Positions 1 through 12,967 of a DNA stretch of 64,000 nucleotides are shown in pieces. The notes under the pieces were generated by a model. It searched no databases, was not told where the DNA came from, and saw only the letters and a list, made by a program, of their open reading frames with translations. The position numbers and the translations under genes are program-made. How positions within the stretch are numbered: position 1 is the stretch's first letter; each line of letters starts with the position of its first letter. Source of the stretch: Syngnathus acus (taxonomy: Eukaryota; Chordata; Actinopteri; Syngnathiformes; Syngnathidae); the NCBI RefSeq assembly GCF_901709675.1, contig NC_051090.1, positions 5,909,842 to 5,973,841 of the forward strand. Reading direction: 5' to 3'.

Positions 1-689
1 AAATTGAACAGGAGGCAGGTCAGTCCTTCACCAGGCCAAACGGGCATCTTTTACTCAAATGCGCCGCCGGTCCTGTGATTAAGTTGCAGAAATAACTCGC
101 TGTGTAATATCCCCTCATTAACATTAACAGCAGTCAAGGACGGTGCACGGGTGTCAGGGGTAAAATGTATGGCGGGAACAGAGGCTGTGCACTTAAGTAG
201 CCACGCCGAGCCTGACTTGCATCAGGGACTTCATTCCACAGACGGCATGCGGCACGGTCGCGTGGAGGTCATATTGAGTTGTCACGGACCAATGATCTAT
301 TTCTTTACCTGTCAAGCCCTCGGAGAGTCTGAGCCAAGAGAGGATAGAGGTGCTGTTCACCTCTTGCCCTCTGTTTATTCCCCCAGTAGTGCTTTCTGCA
401 AAAAGAAGCTGGCTTTAAATGCGCTACGATAATGTCGTCGCTGTTGCAGTCCTTCTTGTTGTTTTGAAAGGCAAGTGTAACCGAGTTTAAATTAGAAGGT
501 AGTCCATGTATCCTTAAAAAGGTGCAAAATTGAGCTTCTAAAATGAAATCCATAATTGTCCTAAAAAATGACACTTAATCCTTAAATCTAGGGTTCAAAG
601 GTCAACACAAAACATTATGGTCAGATTTTCAATATCCACTCTCATTAGCATATTTTGCAAATGGAGCTGTGGGGCTAAAATCATTTTTG

Positions 690-885
690 TTGCGGGCCAC
701 TTTGTAGTTCTGGCTTCACTCAGAGGCCGAATCCATAGAATCGTTTAATCGTCTCATCCCGTGTCAATTTAGCGTCGATGCAGATTTTAGCAAGGGGTCA
801 TGGAAGTAATTTGCTTTCGCGGGGTGCATAACTTCATGTAGCGGGCTAGGTCTGGCCCTCAGGCCTTAGGTTTGACACATTGATG
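690..885 (-). mobile_element. Degraded hAT-type repeat, one end recognisable
   Basis: Read on the minus strand, the right edge gives gtgtcaaacctaaggcctg, then a GGCC-rich segment and 'cccgcgaaagcaaatta'. This has the same layout as the CAGGTGTCAAA…GGCCC…GGCCCGC…GCAAATTG end of the hAT-type element at 29190. The plus strand near 690 also carries 'ttgcgggccactttgtagtt', another phrase seen in fish copies of such elements. The second terminus and the target duplication could not be identified, so the limits are approximate. No transposase coding is visible, and this is an old non-autonomous copy. Confidence 0.5.
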
Positions 886-1553
886 GCTGTTAGCTCTCAT
901 TCTGTGTTCGCTATTCAGCCAAGCAGATGCAGGCAGTCAGCTTACCCCGTCGTGAATCAAGGATATATTGATATCTGAGCCCTTCGCTGCCCCAGAACAG
1001 GCCCGAGAATACCCAAGAGGCACGACGAGAAACGAGCCGAAGTTCTCGATGCCGCCGCCCTCGGATTTCTGTGGCTTCCTAAATGGAGGATTGCTTGCGT
1101 CAGCCCAAACCCTCTTCTGTGAAAGTCACCTCTTCTCTTACTTCACTCCCACAATATCCACAGCCGAGATCACATTCCCTAACTTCGATTCTAAACTGGC
1201 AAGAGGATCCGGGTCGCAATTGTCCCTTATTATCAAACTGTTCCATAAACAAAACTCAAGATCAGCAGCTCCAAAACCAAATTACCTATCTGGTCGCCAC
1301 GAGAGGATACCGCAAACTCCTCCAACTAAGTTTGAAAATGCACAATCCTCTCGTGTATACCAGACCTCAGATAGACAAATACAATAAACAGTGAAGAGTC
1401 TTGCTATTTGTCTCATTTTCCATGTAATCAGCATCCCTCTTGTGAATACTTCAATACTTTGCTGTGAATACAAGTTCAAAAGAGGAAGCCTAATTTGCAA
1501 TAAAGCAGCACAAATATTCTCTTGAGGTACCCAAAAAGAACTCACTTAGCTCT

Positions 1554-1585
1554 GGAGAGAGAGAGAGAGAGAGAGAGACACACAC
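1554..1585. repeat. (GA)n/(CA)n compound microsatellite
   Basis: About twelve GA units followed directly by four CA units. A short ordinary intronic microsatellite. Confidence 0.9.
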
Positions 1586-2048
1586 TTTGTTTCATTTTGT
1601 CTACTTATCACTTCTGTGCTTGGAATTTTCAAAAACGTCCCTGTCCCTAATTCAAAGTCCACTCCAATGCCGATAGATGATTGTGTCCACATGCCTTGGG
1701 AGAAAACACTGACATATTGCTTTGTTGTTTTTTTTCTTGTTGTGTATAAGTGTTATGGTGTTATTAGTCTTGAGATGTTTGTCTTTCAAACTCTTAAGCA
1801 CAATTTTATAGACACGGTATATTTCATCGTGTTTTTATCTGTCTTTTGTCAGAACCTCCTGTCTTCAAAACTGTGAATATCTTTAATGATCACACTTTGC
1901 ACAAGTGTCCACAATTTACTTGTCTTTAAAATGGCCGTCATCTCCACCAGACACCCAGCAAGAACATTTTAGCAAAGGGCGCTACATTGTTAGCATGTCC
2001 TCGTCATAGTTGAGGACTCTTCTTAATGAGTTCATGTCCGTTGGTCTA

Positions 2049-2150
2049 AGTGTGTCTCGTGATAGACCTCGACCAAAATCACTTGGGACCGCCTCCAGCT
2101 CAGCCCATGACCCCGAACAGGATTAGCTGTCGAAAACAGATGGCTGAATA
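2049..2150. repeat. Degraded common teleost dispersed repeat
   Basis: The order 'accgcctccagctcagccc', then catgaccccgaacaggatta, then gctgtcgaaaacagatggctga follows the end of a very common fish repeat. That repeat normally reads 'ccgcctc…ctccagc…cgcgaccct…gaggataagcgg…aaaatggatgga'. The copy is old, with many substitutions. The same family is better preserved at 34331-34508. Confidence 0.45.
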
Positions 2151-5100
2151 GTGATAGCGAGTACTTTAGGGATACCTCAGGCATTTTTCGTTCCACATTT
2201 TCTCCACATTCTTAATCACCTGGACAACACCATACGAACATGACATTTTCGGATCACTTGTGTAAGAACGGCGGCCTTCATCCAAGTCAGATATGAATTC
2301 ACTTAAAACTCTTGAGAGAAAGAACAACCAGGTTTGGAGTTATCTGTAATGGCCAACATTCTGCTGCTTCTCAGGTGCTGCATCCCGCCTTGGGCTACGA
2401 GCTAAGTGACCCAGTTCTCAGGCCTGTCTGATCACTGTTGGTACTGGATCGGGATAGCTCACTCTTACGACGAGAAAGTGGTCAGAGAGTGCGTTCAGAG
2501 TCCGCAATCACCTAATCCTAAATCCTTCTGCGGCGTTTTTGCTAAGTGGGGACGCGACACCCCTCCCCGCTAGTCCATCCGCCTCATTGACGTTCCCTTC
2601 GGGCTGCTTTTGAAGGTGCTTTCATTTAATCATTTCTTTAAAAAGTTTTTTTTCTTTCTTGACTGCAGTGCAAGGTCACAGATCACATCACTGGTGCTTT
2701 CCGACTCACTGACCATTTAATCAAGCCAAGGTCCATTTTCCTGCTGCTCTTTTCAGGCTACCTTTTATTTCTTTTGGACAAGGCCTACGGTCCAATTCCA
2801 TTCCCCCACACAAACGTTGCAGTTACACTGGGTAATTTGGCAATAATTCCAAGAGATTTAGAGCTTGACTCAATGTCATGTAAAGCTCGCGTTGCCTTTC
2901 ATGAAACACTTGCCAGCTTCTATCCTGGAAAATCTTCTTGCAGCTTTCGTTGCGGTCTCTCACGCGGATCATGCAAGTCTCGGCAACTAGCTGCTTTGAT
3001 ATCGCTCATACTGATGCAAACCTTGGCAGAATGAGGAGGTGGCATCAGAAATGTTTGGTGTGCAAACAACACCATAGAAATTCTGTGCTCTAGACTTGCT
3101 ATAAGAAAAAATAAAAGTAGCTCAACCAAGGCTGAAGTATATCGACCGTTGTTTTTAGAGCTAAACTTGGTCCATTTATTTTTCTGTCATCAATTGTTTT
3201 TTTTAAAGTAATCACCCTGATAGCCTCAAACGTTTTCCCAAATCTTTTCAAACAGGAGTTTGAGTGTGTCTAAAATTGAGTAGCAGGTTTAACGAAACAG
3301 ACATGTAATCTGAAGATTTCTTTGCCGCAGACCACCGTGGTAGTCTCCTTCAGCATTCCCTCGAGCAGACATTAGTGTGGTGCACAAGCATGGTGATCCT
3401 GAGCTCCATCAATTTTCAGGGTATTGCAAAGCCGGACCCGTAGCCAACTCTCCGTGGCATTGAGTCGACAGCGTGTAGCCTTAGCAATGCCAGAGGCCAG
3501 AACACTCAGAGCACAAACCGCTTGACTCCTTATAACGGGTCTTGATTAGAAAAGGAAATTTGGATGCTTATGCAAACCCACGGTTCAATGTCACTGCCAC
3601 TACTTGGCTGGAATAAGAAAAAAAATACACCCCTTGGAGTTAAATGTGGAAATTCAGAGTTGTGGATTATAATTAGCGTGATTTTTATTTAGTTGGCAAC
3701 AATTGTATGGAGCTGTGGAAGTTATTTTTCTCTTTCAGAAGGAAGAAATGATCTCATTTATGCCCAATGAAACACAGATGAAATGAAATAATAAATAAAT
3801 ACATAACAAATAAATACAATGAAATATTGCTTTTGATTCTTTTTTATTATTTAATTATTATATTATATGAATATATACTATAATATATTAATATATTGTT
3901 TAATTATTGTTTTATTTCAATTGCAAATGTAGTCAAACCAAAACGTGGTTTGAGGTTGATGGCACTTTTTTTTTTTTCACGCACTGACTGGCTATGACTG
4001 AGTCTACTCTTAACTAATTGATTTCAATTTTTGTGCTGTGCTGAAAACCAAAAATGGTCATAATATGCCAGCATGCTAATTTATTTGGAACACATTTTCA
4101 ATGAACTAATTCAAACGGTGTTGTTGCACACCTACAAACTCCGCAGATCGTGTCAATCGACAATATTGACTGACAAACGTCAGCGCTTTATTGCGCCTGA
4201 TTTATGTTGATGAAATCATTAGTCAACTGTTAACTAAGCGCCTTCAATTTTGTTGCTTTTACCAATTTTTAGTTTTTTTTGTTTTTGCTTTATGTTTGGA
4301 TCTTTTGGTAATCCATCTGGGACATGTGCTGCCGGTTGTGTATTGATCTGTTTTGCTGCCAATCGATGATGTGTTGAGGTGTTTTCCATGCTTATCAGAC
4401 TGTAATCAGTCAACTGAAGGAAAACTATCACTTTTTGTTCCGCCTGATGCTCCAACGTTAGTCCCTTTTTAAAAATGCATTATATTTTTTTCTGCATATT
4501 GCATAGACATGTTTAGCCTTTTGTTTTCTATTTCTACCATATGAGAGTGAGGACGCATTTTCTCGTAAAAACAGTTGTGTTGTTGTGAGCCATTAGAAAG
4601 CTGAAGCCATTGTTTCTCCTGTGACTCCAAGCCATTATCCCGTTGTTTCTCTTCTCCTTATCTTCTTGTGCTTGGGTTGTTTGGTGTAGTGAAGCGGTAG
4701 ATGAGACTGTTGTCTGCGTTTAGCAAACAAAGCAACGCGAATTGTTTCTCGGTGAGCCCAAAGAAAGTCTCTTGAAATAAAATTGTTAAAGAATTACTGT
4801 TTTACATTCTGTTTTATAACACATTTGTTTTTCCGTTCCAATTCAAGGTCAAGTCACTCAGCTGGTTTAAAGGGTATATTTAAAATGTAGTCTTAAAATA
4901 ATCTATATATTTTTAGTGAATTTATGCAAGAACTTTCTTTGTTTAAAGGTGAACAAATTGAATTTGCAGTCTCATTTGAATTTTCACGTAATAAGTCACT
5001 TTTAAAACTTTGCCTCTGTGTGGGCGGGGCCATAAAGATTTTTTTGTATGCAGTCATGTTGAGTGATAAAATGGAGTCATGGTTACGTGAGATTGACGAT

Positions 5101-7009
5101 ACCAATCACGGCTCATTTGTTTTATGGGTTTAGTCATGTGACGTTCGGCCTTAGGCACTGTGATGTCATTTTCATTTGGCAGCAAATGGCAAAATGGCCG
5201 CCTCCTGAGATGAATAACAATTCATATTCCTCAAGCGCAATATTAATAAGAATATCGTGTTTAGTGGGGGGGCGCATAGAACATATTATTGTAAAGAAAG
5301 TTTTTGACTTAATTTCCCCTTTAAGGGAGTCAATGTAGCTTGTTACTATTCTGTGAATTTCCCAGAGTGAAAAAAGACACACAACATTAATTCTGATCGA
5401 AAGATGAATATAAAATAAAAATGGTCCTACTGATGCTTTTAGAGGCTTGTAAACTTTATCAGCTAATTGTGATGTTGAAATAGGAGAAGGCTGCTGTATT
5501 GTGGAGGCTGGAAGAAGAAAAAAAAAAAGTCATTGCTCTTTTTCAGGGCCATCTGCCATTCACAACATTCATACTAGATTTAATTCCACAGTGCCCTTTG
5601 CTCATCCAGCAAGGCTCTGAGGTCAAGAACCCCTATAGACCTGCTTCTATATTCTCAACATTGACCCATGACAACACTTTCTGCTGATTCAGCACGTCTG
5701 TCAGAGCCGAGCCCTCGTGTCCTTCAACCTTTCATCCTTTCGAAGTTATAAAGGCTGTAAAAGATAAAAACACACGTACGGTGTGTTTATCCTTTTTTTG
5801 ACCTTGATTTGGATCTCAGAATTATTCTGAGTGTTCCGTATCAATGCGTGACGGCTTGTGACAAGCGTGCAGATAAAAGGTGAGGATGGTGGGTGGCGCT
5901 AGACCGCCCGCGGTACTGGCCCCTCGCTAACCACCCAAGTCTCCTTCATCAGCTCATCTTGGCCCGAAGTGACACTCGGGCCTCCAGTGTGTCTGTAACG
6001 ATAAAGATGCCGCCGCTCCGGCTCTTTAATTGGAACTTCTGCTGCTGATGTGTGAACAGCTGTAGGATGGAGAAGGGCAGATCTATCATCCGTGGCCTCA
6101 GCACACCACCCGAGGTCAAATGGCAGCCATCGCCGTGGCGGGAAAAGCCCCAAAGCTTCTGTTTATTTATGATTTGATTGCTCTCCTCTCCCCCGGCACC
6201 GTCGCCGCTTTTCCGCATCGGCATATTCACAGCTGCCTACGAAATGACTGACGACGAGACGGGCCTCATTTGGAGGTGTGTTCTTGACTGGATGAGAGGA
6301 ATGACCAGCGAGGGGCTATTTGTCTGTGTGCCCTTTTATTTGGCACAGACACACACTTAAATCCTCCACTCTCCCCGCAGATGCAAATCCATTATACATT
6401 TCAAAATGACTCATTTTTCTTTCCATGTGGCTCCCAGCAGTGCTATGGCACCCGACCAACGAGGTTATTTTTCTAATTAATGCAGATTGCTCAAGAAAAT
6501 AACAACAACAATAAAAAGTGACACAAGTTTGGTGCTATTTTCTAAAATGTCACACAGTGTCCAAGTTTCGTATGAGAAATACAAACAGAAGTAGTCCATA
6601 GAGCCTACAGAATGTGTGGGGAGTTAGCTCCCTCTCATTTTATCTCAATTCAAATATTTGATAAGGTTAGACACTTTGCTAACTATTATATAGCAATCTA
6701 AATAGCATTTACATGTCATTTACGTCCAACTTCTTTTTTAGACGTGATGTACTGTCAGGCCTATTAAAGTTGATATTTATTTCAGCAGTCAGCATGGTTC
6801 CTTTGCTGGAGTTGCAAATGAATGCAAATACAGGCTTCCTCACAAGACAGCTTTTGAAAGGTTGCAATTATGGCCAATGGTTATGAATTTTGGAGACGTG
6901 ATGTTCGGTAATGACTTGCTGTAATGACTTATTCTATCTGAGTCTTTCATAGGTGGAAAAAAAGAGGTTGTCTAGGGTGGCCTTGCTCTGGTGTTACATG
7001 TGAGAGGAA

Positions 7010-7027
7010 AAAAAAATATATATATAT

Positions 7028-7074
<47 letters not shown>

Positions 7075-7083
7075 TTATTTTTT
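7010..7083. repeat. (TA)n tract with flanking A and T runs
   Basis: An A9 run leads into TA repeats, interrupted by a short T run and ending in TTTA units. Perfect TA repeats of this length can extrude as a cruciform. It is probably a length-variable microsatellite. Confidence 0.9.
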
Positions 7084-8838
7084 TGATCGATAGATGGATG
7101 GGCAGATGTCTTGATGAAACTGCATTCAGATTATTTCTTGAAATGACTGAGGTGGAAAAAAAAAAAAATTTAGACTCTCATAACATATTTCCCAAGTGCT
7201 AAAATTACCATTAGGGTATCGGGTAGTTGCTGCCTGAACGGAGCAGGTAAAAATGAAGACACGTACACGCTAGATAGGCTGTCAAAGATGGCGCCCATCA
7301 CTCTGACAATGCCGTTTCCCTCCAACACAAGCACAATAACCTTTTAAGAGGAACCAATCTTCTCCCTCTATCCACAAACAAATATCACTTTTGTTTTGCA
7401 CACATCATTCCATTATGGAAGCATTATTCGAGATGTTGAAATTGGAAACAGGAAGGAGCCAGGCGTAGACAGCCAAAGAACGGGAGGAGGTGGGGACGAA
7501 TGAAAGAAGAGAGATTGGTTTTCATGCCTGGTAGTTGGCGAGCCTGTAAATCTCCCAGGAGCGTAGTAGAAGACAGCAGAAGGTTGATAGTCATCCATCA
7601 CTCCTGACAACCTCGGTGCTCTGGAAAAGCCTGACCGCACCGTGCGCCACAGCCCAACTCCGACCACGTAGGCGCCGAGATAGCCCCAAACAGAAAAAGG
7701 CGAGAAAGAGATAACCAGAAAGAGATGTTCAACGCCGAATGAACATGTTCAAGGTTTAAGATGGAGGAGAATGCAGGTAGCTGTAGTTCTCAACACCTAT
7801 TCAGTCATTTCACATTAATAACTCTCATGGATGTAAAAATAAACTCACCACTGTTAATATTAAATAACGTGAATCTTATCTGAAATAAAGTTGCATTACC
7901 ATTACTGCGTAATTAAGAAATTTGGTCTAAATATCAACCTTAACATAATTAAAATTAAAAAGTTCCATTATTTACAATAGACGTCAAAAAACAATTCCTT
8001 TTATAACTCCTGTAAAATCACGTGAATAAATAACACTTTTTTTTTCTCAAAATAAAACATCCCAAATTCAGGGATGTATGATATAGCAGGCTTAATAAGA
8101 AACAAACTCTTTTTATTGGCGATTCTACTGTATCATATACAACTGATACATTTGGTTTTGATAGAGGCTCTTAAAATTGCAGCCAGGCAACACAAAATCC
8201 AATCAGCATTTATTTGATGTGCTCTGCAAAAAGCACATCGGCAATTAAATTACAATGTATTTTGTTCAGAAAATCTCTTTGAAAATTTCAAAACTTGGAC
8301 CTAAATGATTCATTTTCATGTGGTTTCTTTTTTTTGCCACAGTGTACAATTACGCGAATATTTATTGTTATTGGCTGTGAATGTTAGCAGCGGGTGCAAA
8401 TAAAAGCCACTATTTTGGACCAGCAACACTTCTTATTACCTGGGAGGCGTCCAAGCGCATGTTGCATAAAAACGACGAGTCTCCAAATATCCGTCAATAT
8501 GCAGCCTTGCTGACCACAATGTTTTGTGCAGGCATGCACAGTCATTATGAAATCGCTGCATTAATTTGTGATCTTGTTAACGTGCTACCGTGTTTCTGTT
8601 GGCTGTGCAGTATTTGGCTTTGTGATTAAATGAAGGCGTAAAGCAAAAACACGCACACACACACACACGCATAAGAAAAAAGAAAAACACTTTTGTCGAG
8701 GTGAAGTCGTGTTTATCACTCGGCTTTCACAGCTTGCTGATTGTGTGAGTTGAGAAATATGCGTCCATAAACAAAGGTTTGCAGCGGCAGTGTTTGTGCA
8801 ACCGCTCGTTGTTTTGTGTGCATTCATCAACATGTCAT

Positions 8839-8968
<130 letters not shown>

Positions 8969-11924
8969 ACTTCCTTCCATGTCTTAGTCATAGCTGATAT
9001 TTTTGTGATGCTGCTTTCAATCTCTTAAGAGGCACCCGGCAAATCTTCCCCCATGGTTGCCATAACGTAGCATGAAGTTAGCATAAAGTTTGCGTAAAGT
9101 TTGCTTTGCTCCGTGGGCTCCACGGCCACAAAATAAAAATTAAACCAAACAAAAGCTTTTTATAAGACTGTCAGTTGTGCTATCTGATATCATCCGCAAC
9201 AACTCTGTTTTAAATAGTTTTTTTTTTCCTGTGAGGGAGAGCAAAGTAAATTAAAAGCTGACATTTTAAAGGCTGCTGGCCCCGACGATCGATAACCTCG
9301 AATCGCACTTTTGTTTATTTAGACCGTGTACTGTTTGTGTCTTCAAAGCATACCGAGTCATTGGGGATGACGATTGACAGAATCACAACTAAAGAAAATT
9401 TCTAATACAGGATGGTAAAACTTGTAAGGTGTGTCTCAAAAGTTCCAGGATTAACTACATGTCAAACTCGAAGTTTTTCCTAGTTTGGGTCAGACAATCA
9501 ATCAACAAACTCACTAAGAAACCCTTCGGCTTTTGTTTGGAAGAGTGAGCATCTGACAGTTCCCGGTTAATAAAGGTTTTGGGATGGAACGTAAAATGAA
9601 GGCTTGGTTTTAGTTTGTTGAATTATGCAACTCAGTGTGAGTATTTTACACTTGTATGGCAGCCAAGAATTCCACCAGTGCCTTCCTGTGTCACTGACTT
9701 TTACTCAGTGACCTGTCTGTCAGGTTATGTAGAGCAGAGCCACTCAAGGTCACCAGTGTGCTCTCAGTGGGATGGTGTCTGTCCACCTTGCTACCTGACA
9801 TGCCCCTGACCCCGCCCCCTTCTCCCGCTCGCCCCACACAAACATGTCCAAGGCTACACATGCAAGATTGTGACCTCCTCCCTCTCCTTCAGGGCTTTGG
9901 GTCATCCCTCAGTGTTTCCTGTCATGCTGTTATCACCACCTTGTGACCTTGCCTACTGTCACCAGACGTTACAGAAGCTTAGCCACAGCTGAGCTGCTGA
10001 GCTTGAATGGAAAATGCCACCCTGGGGAACCACCTCAAACCCACCAAAATACTTTTTTTTGTGTTTCCTTCAGACAAATAATCAGTTTCTCTTACAGGAA
10101 TATTCTTCCAGACAGCCCGGTTACTATTCAAAATGTGTCTGTGCAAACTGACATAATTGTGCAGCACGGCTTAGTAAAGATTTGCATTTCAGAAGTAAAC
10201 AAGAAGAATTAATGACTTATGAGAGGTTGACAACAAAGACGGCGAGAAAAAATAAATCAATGTCAAAGCATAGTGCTTAAAATTGGGCCAAATCAAACTT
10301 TATCTTTCTTTGTGAGATCATGAGCAGAATTTCTGTTTGCTGCTTTTCCCCTCAGATGGCTGCCTATGTAATGTGATGCGAGTAATAGAGATCAAATCTG
10401 TGAACTCATTTTAGCCTGAAACATTAACCCTCTCGCTCTCCCAAGATATCTTAACCAGTGCTTGTAGTGCCGATCAATGTCTATCAAAAGGTCAATGTTT
10501 GATTCCAAATGCAATTCTATCCTGAAAAAGAGAACCGTGCTCTGGGGGTGGCCGGCTTAAGAACTCTATTAGCTATGCAGGCACTTTTTCAAATAATATT
10601 TCAATATGCTTAGCATAAATAGAAATGCTTGGTTAAAAAGAAATTTCGAACTTCATGATGGAATTCTGACAGAAATTTATTAAATTCATTCATTTATGTT
10701 TTCCAGAATGTATGGCTTATGATTTTCCGTAACCTTTTCATTTGTACTGCTGCCGGTATTGTCCGGCACGCTCTTAAGAGTCAGACACCTGTTCCAATCG
10801 GCCATCGATGCAGCGATGAGGTCCGCGGAAGGCTTTGACACGCCTCAGCGACATGACAGCTCAGACAGCATGGATGTTAATCTCTTCTAACTGCTTCCAG
10901 CCTAATTAAATCTTCCAGGGTCGCACATGTGCTCGCACATATAGACGCAATACACACTTGCACACCGCCGTCGAAATTACTCTTAGATCCCCATACGATT
11001 TTAATGATCTGAATCATTCAATCATCATCATGGAAAAAAAAAAATATATTTTTTTGTAATTTTGTATTTTTTGTGTAATTTATTGAAAGTGTCTCTACAC
11101 TGTTATTGATAAGGATGCTTTTAAATATTTATAACCCGCCATCAAGAAAGCATCTTCATCCAGAAAGCCAATGTTCTATTTTCCATAAACGCAAGAGATC
11201 GTTTAATGTGAAATTAGCTGCGCATTTAAAACGTATCTTGGCAAACAATTGCTTTTTAAAATCACTCGGGGGTGGGGGCGGGGTTGGAAAGTTAAAACTG
11301 ATTGTAAGCTTTCCCGTTTTCACAGACCAGATGAAAATGTGGCCATGGGCATGTCACGCGCCTGCCATTAAACTCACTTGTCTCTGTCTTCCACATCCGC
11401 CCACCCGCTTCATTTTCTTTTTCCATTAAAAGTGCTTTCTTTTCCAGTCTTCCACCCCTTCTGCATCTCTTCTGAGCCATTATCTCACTGTCTCTTTGTC
11501 TCCCACCATTTCTTCCCATATTACTCTGGCTGCGTTTCAGCCTTCCTGTCGTAGGCCCGCGAGTCTGTCACGCGGCTTCCTCCGAGTTAAATAGGCCGAA
11601 TAAATAGATTACAAGCGGTAGGTAAGAGTGAAGCAAAGGAAGAAGACAATCTGAATTTGTTGCGGATAAAGAATGGCGAAGGCAGTCAAAGAAAGCCGGC
11701 GGAGTCAAAGTAATGCTGCATTTGCCTGAGGGGGAAAAAGGCTGAAAAGTAGCTCTCGCAACAGATGTGCGGGGCAGTAAAGTGTAATTGAAATGCCAGC
11801 AGCGATGGTCTTATCTCTCTGCAACAGGAGCCTGCTGCCAGTCTCAACATCAGTTAGATGTCATTTTAGCTAGGTCTGAATCAGCCTGCCACAATCCGCA
11901 ATCCCCGTTCCTCTGATGCTAGGC

Positions 11925-11990
11925 GGGGCGGGAGGAAGGGAGGGAGGGAGGGAGGGAGGAAGGGAGGGCGAGGAGGGTGGCGAGCCTGTA
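11925..11990 (+). repeat. (GGGA)n purine tract with G-quadruplex potential
   Basis: GGCGGGGCGGGAGG is followed by about seven GGGA/GGAA units, then GGGAGGGCGAGGAGGGTGG. More than four runs of three or more G separated by single bases meet the usual G-quadruplex pattern. The tract sits directly before the candidate regulatory stretch 12000-12160. Confidence 0.85.
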
Positions 11991-11999
11991 ATAGGATTT

Positions 12000-12160
12000 C
12001 AGTAGCACCCAGTTAACTTTCACCACCTAGACTTGCTTGGTAATTTGATATGCCCCATCAATAACATTCATTTACCTCCGTGCGGTATTACCGGCGTCAT
12101 TCATTTGACTTTCATAAAAACAGATTTGCATATTTCTCGCTCCACATTTGCAACGTTGTG
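12000..12160. promoter_or_regulatory. Candidate non-coding regulatory stretch with octamer word
   Basis: A balanced-composition, non-repetitive stretch about 700 bp upstream of exon A. It contains a perfect octamer ATTTGCAT (12124-12131), several TAAT/ATTA-type words and a TTGCAACG motif. Its texture differs from the AT-rich filler to the right. The call is inferred from appearance only; alignment with other fish would be decisive. Confidence 0.25.
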
Positions 12161-12872
12161 AGATGGGAAATGTTAGTCCACGAGAGATGAGCTCAGAGAT
12201 TCGGTAGTCAGAGGCACTGTGGAGAGCTGTGTTGTTCTTTCAGATTAGCCACTGCCTTGTTTGGGATTTTTTTTTTTTCTTTAACGCAACATGGGATGAG
12301 CAGCCGAATATTAAAGCAGCCTTGTATCTGCACTGTAATGCGGATTACTTGCGGGCATTATGTGTGATGGTTTGCGCCTGTCGAAGATTTTGTAGGATTC
12401 TGTATAAAAGAAATAAATTAATTTAAAAAAAAAAAAAAATTCATCATGAAAACTTTACAGGCAGTGTTTCAAATGATTTAATTTAAAGTGATGGACTTGG
12501 AAATATTAGTGGTAGATAAACATTAATGAGTTACATAAAATAAATATATCGCTCTGATAATTCTGGGGAAGCGAGTACCCACAAAAAATGTCATGTTTTA
12601 TTTTATTAAAAATTTGCATCTAAAATATTTAAGCCTTCATACTAACATTTTTTTCCCAAATTTCTTCTTTGCTCATATAGAAACAACATATTTTTTTCCA
12701 TACAGTTCAGGTTAAGGTTTATAAAAATAAATATGATTACAATATAGAAATGTTGCAAATGGCCAATAGCAAAAAAATAAATAATAATAACAAATAAGCT
12801 TCTGATTATTCTTGGTGTAATTGATGCTGCTTCCAAACTACCCTGACTTGTTTTCCTTGTTTTGTCTTACAG

Positions 12873-12967
12873 AGGGTGATTTTCAATGTAGTCAACTTCT
12901 CCAAGACCAAAAGCCTCTACCGAGACGGCATGTCTCCTGTCGTAAAGTCCACCAGCAGGCCAAGATG
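12873..12967 (+). CDS. agbl4: agbl4 internal coding exon A (N-terminal domain of CCP6)
   Basis: This 95-bp internal exon encodes 31 complete codons plus the first two bases of a Trp codon. The translation reads RVIFNVVNFS, KTKSLYRDGM, SPVVKSTSRPR, which I recognise as the cytosolic carboxypeptidase 6 (AGBL4) segment just before the 'WQRLP' block. It falls roughly at residues 95-125 of a protein of about 500 residues. The region belongs to the beta-sandwich N-terminal domain that precedes the M14 carboxypeptidase domain in CCP enzymes. These enzymes act in the cytosol and remove glutamates from polyglutamylated tubulin and other proteins. The acceptor is a strong pyrimidine tract ending ttgtcttacag, and the donor is gtaagt at 12968. 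Retention of the next intron would give TGG then TAA, an immediate stop. A second AG lies two bases inside the exon, but using it would shift the frame. The partial gene continues upstream outside the window. Confidence 0.95.
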
